Shown here: positions 1-7,280 of the stretch, piece after piece
How the letters are laid out: each line of letters begins with the position of its first letter
Numbering within the stretch: the stretch's first letter is position 1
Assembly: GCA_031430595.1 (NCBI GenBank)
Contig: JANPBU010000007.1
Location: forward strand, 62,001 to 126,000
Direction: 5' to 3'
DNA: 64,000 nucleotides
Source of the DNA: JANNBN01 sp031430595
GTDB taxonomy: Bacteria > Actinomycetota > Acidimicrobiia > Acidimicrobiales > JANYDT01
The notes under the pieces: generated by a model
Databases searched by the model: none
The model's input: only the letters and a program-made list of their open reading frames with translations
What the model was told of the DNA's origin: nothing
Made by a program: the position numbers and the translations under genes

Positions 1-188
1 ATATCGTCGTCAAAATCACTCGGAAATTCTGCGTATGAAGCCGCCATTTTTGCTTGTTCGGCTTCTCGAACGCTGGCAGCCAACGCCTGGTCAAAAAGGG
101 CCGAAAGGTTGAGATGGGGGATCAATTCTCGTGCCGCGCGAAGCGTCGCGGATGTCAGCGTCACTGTTGCACGTTCCTTGGTCTGCAT
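1..188 (-). CDS. Partial antitoxin of a type II toxin-antitoxin pair (ribbon-helix-helix type)
   Basis: This open frame starts at an ATG (186-188) and runs off the left edge of the window without a stop, so about 62 residues are visible. After a short lead comes the strand-like stretch ATVTLTSATL. The helical stretch AARELIPHLNLSALFDQALA follows, and then a charged tail ending SDFDDD. A strand, a helix, an N-L-S turn, a second helix and an acidic tail are the usual build of small RHH antitoxins (CcdA/VapB/MazE-like), which bind their operator with the N-terminus and the toxin with the tail. The toxin gene would lie just beyond the window edge; this is inferred, not seen. The family assignment comes from pattern only. 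Confidence 0.6.
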   Translation of the reverse strand, partial: MQTKERATVTLTSATLRAARELIPHLNLSALFDQALAASVREAEQAKMAASYAEFPSDFDDD

Positions 189-227
189 ACAATGAGCTTA
201 CTCTCAGTACGCAGCCTAGGAACCATT

Positions 228-437
228 GGCTTTAACCGACTTCTCGAGACGTTCGTTGCGAGTGAGTTGATTCGTGCGCTCGGATGGTCAACCACATCAG
301 CGCAGCTTTTTCATTGGAGCGAAAACAATCGCCACGAAGTCGACCTCGTCATCGAACGCCGCGACGGATCGCTCGTTGCAACCGAGGTCAAGGCAACCCG
401 GTCAGCGACGGGAGCACATACATCTGACGCTGGCTGA
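228..437 (+). pseudogene. Remnant of a DUF4143 (AAA ATPase) C-terminal domain
   Basis: About 65 residues from GFNRLLETFVASEL to a premature stop match the C-terminal nuclease-like part of DUF4143 ATPases. The landmarks are LLETFVASEL, then HEVDLVIERRDGS and EVKA. The intact family member at 18920-20176 has the same order (ALFETFVVNEL, QEIDLVIEARDGS, VEIKA), so the match can be checked within the window. The Walker A and winged-helix parts are missing upstream, and the reading stops soon after EVKA. It is a relic of a gene truncated at both ends, lying head-on to the partial antitoxin gene. Confidence 0.65.
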
Positions 438-465
438 AGTCGCTTCGTCGCCGTACACTTCTGCG

Positions 466-858
466 ATGTCAGATCCGCAAGCGACGCTTCGCTCGTATGC
501 GGTAGCGACAAATGCCCACGACCTACCGGCCATAATCGACCTCGTTCGAGACGACGCTGTTTACTGGTTCAGCGACGCGTCAAGCCATGTAGGAATTTCG
601 GCCATTAGGGCAGTCCTTGAATCAAACTTCTCGGCCATCAGCAACGAGACGTACGAGATCTCCTCTCACAAGTGGATAGTCGAAACCGACTCGGTTGCGG
701 TGTGCCTCTACAGGTTCAACTGGTCAGGCACGATCGATGACAAAATCGCAGACGGGTCAGGCCGAGGGACGAGTGTGCTCGTCATGACCACTGATGGATG
801 GCGAATAGCGCACGAACACCTATCTTCTGGCAACACAGGGTTCGACCCCGCCCCGTAA
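466..858 (+). CDS. SnoaL-like / NTF2-fold protein
   Basis: A 130-residue protein starting at the ATG at 466. The frame is open further upstream, but that part overlaps the DUF4143 relic and reads like noise. The N-terminal helix pattern (LRSYAVATNAHDLPAIIDLV) followed by DDAVYWF, a mid-protein helix and a final stretch with GWRIAHEH is typical of the small cone-shaped SnoaL/NTF2 fold. Many such proteins are annotated as limonene-epoxide-hydrolase-like or polyketide cyclase-like, but the sequence does not identify a ligand or reaction. It ends 62 bases before the convergent rfbA gene and has no evident operon partner. Confidence 0.7.
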   Translation: MSDPQATLRSYAVATNAHDLPAIIDLVRDDAVYWFSDASSHVGISAIRAVLESNFSAISNETYEISSHKWIVETDSVAVCLYRFNWSGTIDDKIADGSGRGTSVLVMTTDGWRIAHEHLSSGNTGFDPAP

Positions 859-920
859 CACCGGCTGACGGACAGGTCAAACCTGGAGGTCATTTGGCGT
901 TCAGGCAAGTCTCTGACTAG

Positions 921-1796
921 TCAAGATGCAATGAAGCGGCGAAGATAGGTTCCGTAAGAAGACTTACCATAATCCTCAGCCAACTTGGCAACCTGATCTG
1001 AGGTGATCCACCCTTGACGGAACGCAATCTCTTCCAAGCAAGCAATCTGCTCACCTTGGCGATGCTCAAGCACATGCACAAACTGCGAGGCCTCAAGCAG
1101 CGACTCGTGTGTGCCCATATCAAGCCACGCCATACCCCTTCCGAACTGCGTGAGATGCGCCGTACCCTGCTCGACGTACCAACGATTGACATCGGTGATC
1201 TCGTATTCCCCACGAGCCGAGGGAGTTATCCCGGCCGCAACCTCGGTAACTGAACTGTCATAAAAGTACAGGCCGGTCACGGCAAGATTTGACTTCGGAA
1301 CAGCGGGCTTTTCTTCGATCGACACAATCCGCCCGGTCGCATCAATCTCGGCAACGCCGTAACGCTCGGGGTCTTGCACAACAAACCCAAACAGGCCACA
1401 GCCACCATCGCGTTCAATACGTTGCACTTCGGCTTGCAGCGTCTCAGACAGCCCATGACCGTGCATGATGTTGTCACCCAATACAAGGGCAGCAGGTTGT
1501 TCGCCCACAAAGTCGGCACCAATAACAAAGGCTTGGGCCAAACCGTTGGGATCGGGCTGCTCCGCGTAACTGAACACCATTCCGAGATCGGTTCCGTCGC
1601 CAAGCAGCCGCTGAAACAACGGAAGATCGTGCGGGGTACTGATGATGAGTACCTCGCGAATGCCAGCCAACATGAGTAGCGAGATGGGGTAGTACACCAT
1701 TGGTTTGTCGTACACCGGGAGCAATTGTTTCGACACTGCCCTGGTCACCGGATGAAGTCGAGTTCCGCTTCCGCCTGCTAGCACTATGCCCTTCAA
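921..1796 (-). CDS. rfbA: Glucose-1-phosphate thymidylyltransferase (RmlA)
   Basis: This enzyme makes dTDP-glucose from glucose-1-phosphate and dTTP, the first step of dTDP-L-rhamnose synthesis. The 291 residues match the usual length. The N-terminal nucleotide-binding loop (GIVLAGGSGTRLHPVT, residues 3-18), the YDKPMVYYP segment and the LGDNI metal-binding motif near residue 108 are all present. The start is a TTG at 1794-1796 that overlaps the birA stop (TTGA), which implies translational coupling. A later start would cut off the nucleotide loop. rmlB, rmlC and rmlD are not in the window, so the rest of the pathway must be encoded elsewhere. Confidence 0.95.
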   Translation of the reverse strand: MKGIVLAGGSGTRLHPVTRAVSKQLLPVYDKPMVYYPISLLMLAGIREVLIISTPHDLPLFQRLLGDGTDLGMVFSYAEQPDPNGLAQAFVIGADFVGEQPAALVLGDNIMHGHGLSETLQAEVQRIERDGGCGLFGFVVQDPERYGVAEIDATGRIVSIEEKPAVPKSNLAVTGLYFYDSSVTEVAAGITPSARGEYEITDVNRWYVEQGTAHLTQFGRGMAWLDMGTHESLLEASQFVHVLEHRQGEQIACLEEIAFRQGWITSDQVAKLAEDYGKSSYGTYLRRFIAS

Positions 1797-2644
1797 GGTT
1801 GCTCCTTCATATCGTTCGTCAGATCGTTCTTGATGTCGTTCTTGATGTCGTTGCGGTTCGGTGCGGGTCTCACATGAACCACGTCAGCGGCGGTCACCTT
1901 ACGCGCCAACCCGGTTGAGTCGGTGACCATCAGGCTGCCGTCACTGGATACATCGGTGGCGATACCGTCCCAGGTAACTTCGATTTGTTCTACTCGAACG
2001 TGTTGTCCGATGGTTGAACAACGCTTGCGGTATTCACTGATCGCTTGTTCGGGGCCATTGCCGATCAACCAAAACCTCACGTGATCATTGAGCCGTATGG
2101 CGACCGACTCCAACAACAGCCTGTCGTCTGGTTGATCGTCGCTCAACAATTCGTTCACCCAGGCGCCCCGTTCCGCCAGTACGCCATCGACATGTTGAGG
2201 GCGGATCAAATTGAGACCGGCCCCAACAACGACGGCGGTCGCACCGGAGGTTGGTGCGCTCACAAATTCAGCCAAAATTCCACACAGCTTCGTATTCGAT
2301 GTCGTCATGATGTCGTTCGGCCATTTAAGGTGAAAGCAGTGTTCGAGACCAAGCTCAACCAAAACGTCGCCAACTGCAAGGGCGACGCCGATGGACAGAA
2401 GCCACGGGTGCTCCACCCAGCCGTTTTCTCGCATCGGAACCAACCAAGAGCCGGTAAATGCTGACCCCGCCGGAGCGTCCCAGGTGCGACCGAGTCGACC
2501 CTTTCCTGCCGTTTGGCGTCTGGCTACCAGCAGAACCGGGCTGACGCCTCCCGAGCGAACCCGGTCGATTAATACTCGATTAGTTGAATCGCATTCGTCA
2601 ACAAACTCAATCGGAAAAGGTTCTGGCTTGGCGGAGGCGGTCAT
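1793..2644 (-). CDS. birA: Biotin--[acetyl-CoA-carboxylase] ligase
   Basis: This enzyme activates biotin to biotinyl-5'-AMP and transfers it to the lysine of biotin carrier domains. Visible signatures are ECDSTNRVL near residue 17, the biotinyl-AMP loop KGRLGRTW near 49-56 and KWPNDIM near 105-111. The C-terminal SH3-like part follows. There is no N-terminal helix-turn-helix, so it is a class I ligase without the E. coli-type repressor function. The last residues are a degenerate 4-residue repeat (NDIKNDIKNDLTNDMK) encoded by 12-bp units, which appears to be an added tail. It is transcribed away from accA, whose product is its likely substrate, and its stop overlaps the TTG start of rfbA. Confidence 0.95.
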   Translation of the reverse strand: MTASAKPEPFPIEFVDECDSTNRVLIDRVRSGGVSPVLLVARRQTAGKGRLGRTWDAPAGSAFTGSWLVPMRENGWVEHPWLLSIGVALAVGDVLVELGLEHCFHLKWPNDIMTTSNTKLCGILAEFVSAPTSGATAVVVGAGLNLIRPQHVDGVLAERGAWVNELLSDDQPDDRLLLESVAIRLNDHVRFWLIGNGPEQAISEYRKRCSTIGQHVRVEQIEVTWDGIATDVSSDGSLMVTDSTGLARKVTAADVVHVRPAPNRNDIKNDIKNDLTNDMKEQP

Positions 2645-2763
2645 GCTTCCGCCAGGATAGAGCAGCGCCTTGTACGATCGAAAAGTTCTTGCACTGCCCG
2701 AACAACTAAATTGCGCCGCCCGCCCGACCGAATACCCGAACGATTGATACGAAGGCTTACCCT

Positions 2764-4554
2764 GTGAAAAAGATTCTGATTGCCAACCGTGGCGAAATTG
2801 CTGTTCGGGTCATGCGAACCGCCCGAGAAATGGGTATTGCCACGGTTGCGGTGTATTCCGAAGCCGACCGAAACGCCATGCACGTTCGTATGGCCGACGA
2901 GGCATATGCCCTCGGCGGCAACACCAGCGCCGAGAGCTACCTCAACACCGAGGCCATTCTCGATGCGATTACTCGCTCGGGGGCAGACGGCGTTCACCCT
3001 GGTTACGGGTTCTTTTCCGAAAACACCGATTTTGCACGGGCCATTACCGAACTTGGGGTTGCTTTCATTGGGCCGCCTCCCGGTGCCATTGAAATCATGG
3101 GCGACAAGGTGTCGTCGCGTAAGGCCGCGCTCGCTGCGAACGTGAAAATGGTTCCCGGAACGATGGACTTTCTGAGCGGCCCCGACGACATCGTCGCCTT
3201 CGGAAAGGAATTCGGCTACCCGGTCGTCATCAAGGCAGCGTTCGGCGGTGGTGGGCGCGGCATGAAAGTGGTTCGTAACGAGGCTGACGTGGTTGACCAG
3301 TTGGCCGCTGCGCAACGTGAGGCTAAGTCGGCGTTCGGTCGCGACGAGGCCTATATCGAGCGTTACCTCACCTGGCCTCGACACATCGAAATGCAGATCA
3401 TTGGCGATCAGCACGGAAACGTGGTGTGGGTCGGCGAACGCGATTGTTCCGCCCAGCGCCGCCATCAAAAACTCATCGAAGAAAGCCCAGCGCCACTGTT
3501 TTCGAATGAGCTTCGCGTCGCAATGGGTGAAGCATCGGTGAAGCTCGCCAAAGCGGTCGGCTACTTCAACGCCGGAACGGTCGAGTTCATTTATCAAGAC
3601 GGAGATTTCTTCTTTTTGGAAATGAATACTCGCCTACAGGTTGAACACCCAGTAACTGAAGTGGTGACGGGTATCGACCTGGTTGAGTGGATGATTCGCG
3701 TGGCTTCCGGTGAAACACTTCCAATGACCCAGGACGAAGTCAATGCTTCTCGTCGCGGCCACGCCATCGAAGTTCGGCTCAATGCCGAAAACCCTGCGGG
3801 CGGAAAGTTCTTGCCGTCTCCGGGTCCGATCAAAACATTCAATCGTCCAGATGGATACGGCGTTCGAGTCGATGCCGGGTACGAAGCTGGTGACACGGTC
3901 AGCCAGTACTACGACAACCTAATTGCGAAGTTGGTGGTGTGGGGTAAAGACCGCGAAACCGCTATCGCGCGAACTATACGTGCACTGAAAGAAACCACGA
4001 TCATCGGTGTGCATACGACCATTCCGGCTGATCTTGCCATTTTGCAACATCCCGATTTTGCTGCGGCGACCCACTCCACCAAATGGGTTGAAGATGGCCT
4101 CGATCTCAAGTCGTTGACCTCGACCAAAGGTGAAGATGTCTCGACGATTGCGTCCGACGTTGAAGGTGAACCGCCAAAAGTTCGGCGTGATCTTGACGTT
4201 GAAGTCAACGGAAAGCGGTTCAGCGTTTCCGCTTGGGTTCCCGATATTGCACCGGTTGTTGTTGGCTCTACAAACGGGGTTGGCGTCGCAAAGCCGAAAC
4301 GGGCATCGTCTGCTGCCCCTACCAGCGGTGGCGCTGGGAATGGTCAGGTTGCGGTACCTATGCAGGGCACCATCGTAAAGATTTTGGTAGAGATCGGGCA
4401 GAAAGTTGAAGCTGGTACGGCCGTTGTGGTGTTGGAAGCGATGAAGATGGAAAACCACATCAATACCGAGACCAACGGAACCGTTACCCAAATCAAAGTG
4501 AAACCCGGCGACACCGTTGGGGCGGGCGATGTTGTGGTGGTGGTCGAACCGTAG
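2764..4554 (+). CDS. accA: Acetyl-/propionyl-CoA carboxylase alpha chain (biotin carboxylase fused to BCCP)
   Basis: A 596-residue fusion that carboxylates its own biotin with ATP and bicarbonate, for transfer to acyl-CoA by a separate beta chain that is not in the window. Residues 1-450 are biotin carboxylase: KKILIANRGEIAVRV at the start, the ATP-grasp glycine loop FGGGGRGM near 160 and EMNTRLQVEHPVTE near 287. An Ala/Ser-rich linker leads to a biotinyl domain at about 525-596 with EAMKMEN, so the biotinylated lysine is K561. The start is a GTG. This is the actinobacterial AccA/AccA3 architecture. With methylmalonyl-CoA mutase in the same window, a propionyl-CoA role is plausible but not shown. 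Confidence 0.95.
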   Translation: MKKILIANRGEIAVRVMRTAREMGIATVAVYSEADRNAMHVRMADEAYALGGNTSAESYLNTEAILDAITRSGADGVHPGYGFFSENTDFARAITELGVAFIGPPPGAIEIMGDKVSSRKAALAANVKMVPGTMDFLSGPDDIVAFGKEFGYPVVIKAAFGGGGRGMKVVRNEADVVDQLAAAQREAKSAFGRDEAYIERYLTWPRHIEMQIIGDQHGNVVWVGERDCSAQRRHQKLIEESPAPLFSNELRVAMGEASVKLAKAVGYFNAGTVEFIYQDGDFFFLEMNTRLQVEHPVTEVVTGIDLVEWMIRVASGETLPMTQDEVNASRRGHAIEVRLNAENPAGGKFLPSPGPIKTFNRPDGYGVRVDAGYEAGDTVSQYYDNLIAKLVVWGKDRETAIARTIRALKETTIIGVHTTIPADLAILQHPDFAAATHSTKWVEDGLDLKSLTSTKGEDVSTIASDVEGEPPKVRRDLDVEVNGKRFSVSAWVPDIAPVVVGSTNGVGVAKPKRASSAAPTSGGAGNGQVAVPMQGTIVKILVEIGQKVEAGTAVVVLEAMKMENHINTETNGTVTQIKVKPGDTVGAGDVVVVVEP

Positions 4555-4579
4555 CTCGTCTCGCTACTCGTTACCAGTA

Positions 4580-4607
4580 GCTGGTTCCCGGTCGCTGGTT
4601 CCCGGTC
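4580..4607. repeat. Tandem 14-bp repeat, two exact copies
   Basis: The 14-mer GCTGGTTCCCGGTC occurs twice back to back in the 90-bp gap between accA and the M20 gene. A second intergenic 14-bp tandem array with a different unit lies at 35842-35897. Confidence 0.85.
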
Positions 4608-4644
4608 GTCGTACGTGCCACAGCGGCTGACATAGAGTCAGGCT

Positions 4645-5856
4645 ATGAACGCCCCGACGATCTCGTCTAAGGATGTTGCCCAACGGTCGCTGGCTGACAT
4701 CACTGATGGTCTCATTGATTTGTCGCACGATGTTCATGCCCATCCTGAATTGGCCTGGGAAGAGTACCGAAGCGTCGAGCGGGTCGCTTCGATGCTTAGT
4801 GCTCATCCAGCGTTTCGTCTGACCGAAAGGCCTGGTGGGCTAGACACTGCCTTCATCGCAGCGGCAGGTTCCGGCCCGCTGCACCTGGCCATTTGCGCTG
4901 AATACGATGCACTTCCCGGCATAGGCCATGCGTGCGGACACAACGTGATTGCAGCTAGCGCAATAGGGGCGGCGCTTGCTCTCGCGAATTTGGCAGACGA
5001 TCTCGGGTTTACGATTTCGGTGTTCGGTACGCCTGCCGAAGAGGGCGGTGGCGGAAAAATTTCGATGCTCAACGCTGGCCTCTTTGATGGAGTTCATGCG
5101 GCGATGATGATTCACCCGGCACCCTCCGATGCGGACCGTATGCATTGCTTATCGGTGAGTCATTTCGATGTTCGGTACAAGGGTCGAACCGCTCACGCAA
5201 GTGCCTTCCCGCAAGCCGGAATCAACGCAGCCGATGCGATCACGATCGCCCAAGTTGGCATCGGGTTGTTGCGACAGCACATCAAACCAACCGACCGAAT
5301 TCACGGGATCGTGACCAAGGGTGGCGATGCACCGAACATCGTCCCAGATGACACCGTATATAAAGCTTACGTACGTGCACGTACTATCGCCGAGCTCGAC
5401 GAAATCAAACCACGGGTAATGCGGATCTTCGAGGCCGGTGCCCTAGCCACAGGCTGCACTCATGAGGTCGTCGAGTTTTCTGATGCGTACTCCGAGTTTC
5501 TTGATGACGAAGATACGCTCGCTTTGTATCGAGCGAATGCTGAAGGTTTAGGACGCGTGTTCCCGGCCCCACAAAAACGGCGGCCGCCAATGCAACCCCA
5601 CGATGGTGAACATGCCGTAAGCGCATCGACCGATATGGCAAACGTCAGCCTTCGGATTCCGTCGATTCACCCAATGATTGGCATCGAGGCTCGTGGCGCC
5701 AGTAATCACCAGCCCGAATTCACCGAAGCGTGCGCCAGCAGTTCAGCTGACCGGGCCGTGCTCGATGGTGCTCTCGCTATGGCGTTTACTTGCATCGACC
5801 TCGCTTCAGACGGGGCCCATCGCGACCGTCTGATCAATGGCACGTGGCCGCGCTAG
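4645..5856 (+). CDS. M20-family metal-dependent amidohydrolase (AbgB/HipO-like)
   Basis: A 403-residue enzyme of the M20D peptidase group, which hydrolyses amide bonds of N-acyl or aminobenzoyl amino acids with a two-metal centre. Seen: HDVHAHPELAWEE near residue 28, the metal-site motif GHACGHN near 98, EEGGGG near 131 for the catalytic glutamate, and a later THxxVEFSD-like segment. The dimerisation domain lies in the middle, starting around HFDVRYKGRTAHA. No signal peptide is present, so it acts in the cytoplasm. The substrate cannot be read from the sequence. The stop TAG shares one base with the GTG start of the next gene, so the two are probably co-translated. Confidence 0.88.
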   Translation: MNAPTISSKDVAQRSLADITDGLIDLSHDVHAHPELAWEEYRSVERVASMLSAHPAFRLTERPGGLDTAFIAAAGSGPLHLAICAEYDALPGIGHACGHNVIAASAIGAALALANLADDLGFTISVFGTPAEEGGGGKISMLNAGLFDGVHAAMMIHPAPSDADRMHCLSVSHFDVRYKGRTAHASAFPQAGINAADAITIAQVGIGLLRQHIKPTDRIHGIVTKGGDAPNIVPDDTVYKAYVRARTIAELDEIKPRVMRIFEAGALATGCTHEVVEFSDAYSEFLDDEDTLALYRANAEGLGRVFPAPQKRRPPMQPHDGEHAVSASTDMANVSLRIPSIHPMIGIEARGASNHQPEFTEACASSSADRAVLDGALAMAFTCIDLASDGAHRDRLINGTWPR

Positions 5857-6296
5857 TGAATAAGGCACGTTCGTGGTTCGCCGGAGGTCTTTTGGTTGCG
5901 GTTCTCGGCGCATGCTCGTCCGCTCAGCAAGAGGCTTCATCTGACTCAGTGAAACAGGTTGACGCAGCTTGTGCGAAGGTACGCGAGCTGAACACTCAGG
6001 TCGACGCTTTGAACCTTGATGACAAAACTTCTGCAGCTCTCAATGACCCGAAAACAGTTGAACTTCTGCAGAAGGCGTCTGACGCCACCTCAGAGTTGGC
6101 CGACACGATTAACCAGGCTGCAAGCAACGACAAGGGGCGTCTTGGCAAGTTGAAGAAGTCGTTCGACGACAATCGAAAGCTGATCGACGACCTCTCAAAG
6201 TTCGCGGCCGACGAATCGAAAGACTCGTTGCAAGACAAGGCCCGCAAGCTACGCAAAATCGCCGACCTCGTCGGTGCAGATTCCTGCGCCAGCTAA
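5856..6296 (+). CDS. Small secreted lipoprotein, helical, unknown function
   Basis: A 146-residue protein starting at GTG 5856, which overlaps the previous stop by one base. The start gives a compact signal peptide: NKAR, a hydrophobic core FAGGLLVAVL, then the lipobox LGAC with Cys20 as the lipidated residue. The mature part is charged, rich in Lys, Asp, Ala and Leu, and probably mostly helical, with heptad-like spacing around residues 30-130. It contains three other cysteines or fewer and no catalytic motif. I do not recognise a family. Coupling to the amidohydrolase suggests co-expression but gives no function. Confidence 0.75.
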   Translation: MNKARSWFAGGLLVAVLGACSSAQQEASSDSVKQVDAACAKVRELNTQVDALNLDDKTSAALNDPKTVELLQKASDATSELADTINQAASNDKGRLGKLKKSFDDNRKLIDDLSKFAADESKDSLQDKARKLRKIADLVGADSCAS

Positions 6297-6317
6297 CCCC
6301 GCACCCCGCACCCCGCA
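6297..6317. repeat. Tandem 7-bp repeat, three exact copies
   Basis: CCCCGCA is repeated three times directly after the lipoprotein stop codon. The array abuts the first base of the 47-bp palindromic repeat at 6318. Confidence 0.85.
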
Positions 6318-6364
6318 CTAATTGGAGGAATTCCGGCTTAATAGGTCGGAATTCCTCCAATTAG
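6318..6364. repeat. 47-bp palindromic repeat, copy 1 (intact)
   Basis: The left arm is CTAATTGGAGGAATTCCGGC. A 7-nt loop follows, then a right arm that is its reverse complement except for one position that would be a G-T pair in RNA. Related elements lie at 7236-7267 (half copy), 33981-34027 and 46245-46291. The full copies are all 47 bp, start CTAATT and end at or near TTAG, and lie between genes. It could serve as a bidirectional transcript end here, but it lacks a U-run. Confidence 0.9.
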
Positions 6365-6423
6365 GGGCTGGTCAACAAGCCCAGAAGCGATTTAACGATC
6401 GGTTTGAATGTCCTTCGATTGAC

Positions 6424-7236
6424 TCAGTGAATATCATTTGCTTCGACGATTCGCCACCCACGCATAACCAGCAGCCGACGACGCTCAGCATCTCGCTCCT
6501 GTTTCTGTTTTGAGCCGTGGGTGTAAAACAGGCTGACTTCAAGCGACACTCGTTGTTCCGGCCAAGCGAAATCCATCTCAGTGGTCTGGTTGGAACCAAC
6601 CGCCACAAGAAAATTCGGCGTCCACCCGATGAGGCCCGAATCTAACAACCAAGTACGAACACTCATCTCCTTTTTGCTTCGGAAAGCAACGCTTCCATCG
6701 CTTCGTTCGTGGAGCAACGATTGCAGAAGTCGACGTCCGGCGAGACGTTTCGCCGGATGTTTGTTCAGCCATCGACACACCCCATCGACCGAAACCAAGT
6801 CTTTCCCAATGGCATAGTCAAACATCGTTCAACCACCGACTCGGGCTCTTTTGCAGCGAGCTGCAGGGGAGTTGGGCCAGGTGAGAGGGTCCGAGATTCG
6901 CCAAACCAGTGCTGAGCCACAATCGGGAAAATGGTTCGCCGTATCGAGATTCCCATCAACTTGGCGGTCCTATTTGGTCGCTCGACCATGGCAACATCGC
7001 AATGGTCGAGGTCGTCGAAGCGAAGCGGAAAGCCGTGAATCATTGCAGCCGAGCGGTCATCAAGAGAGGCGTTTGGATGCGCCAGGCACGCACCCAGGGC
7101 CCGCGACCTCTGAGTTTTGGGCCAAGAAACAACCCGAAAAACTGTGGGGGAAGTCTTCAATGAGCAATCGGCTCCGGGTGCGGTGGCTAACCGCATCATT
7201 GTGAATTCCCAGGGCAGTAATTTGCTGAAGCGTCAC
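6424..7236 (-). pseudogene. Broken AbiEi-type winged-helix / DUF559 nuclease-like gene
   Basis: Three minus-strand frames join into one protein of about 270 residues. The N-terminal part TLQQITALGIHNDAVSHRT reads to LLIEDFP near 7150. The frame then shifts to PTVFRVVSWPKTQRSRAL and on to ESVVERC near 6826, and shifts back to FDYAIGKDLVSVDGV through to the C-terminal RRLLVMRGWRIVEANDIH. The first break is an extra base in a G5 run (7146-7150). The second is a missing base in an A3 run (6820-6822). N-terminal AbiEi-like and C-terminal DUF559 (REase/Vsr-like) domains are the usual pairing in actinobacteria. The natural start is missing: the first codons are replaced by the half palindrome at 7236-7267. 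Function is lost or doubtful. Confidence 0.8.
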
Positions 7237-7267
7237 CGGCCTATTAAGCCGGAATACCTCCAATTAG
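7236..7267. repeat. 47-bp palindromic repeat, copy 2 (half copy)
   Basis: Only the centre and right arm remain (CCGGCCTATTAAGCCGGAAT, then ACCTCCAATTAG). On the left the element stops exactly where the coding sequence of the broken AbiEi/DUF559 gene begins. Its right arm has the GGAATACC variant also found in copy 3. Confidence 0.85.
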
Positions 7268-7280
7268 TGAAGGGGTCGGG

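Noticed and set aside
2641..3597. Long antisense frame (318 codons) opposite accA
   Set aside because: It is the shadow of the strongly conserved biotin carboxylase frame. The translation has no domain and the codon pattern follows the sense gene.
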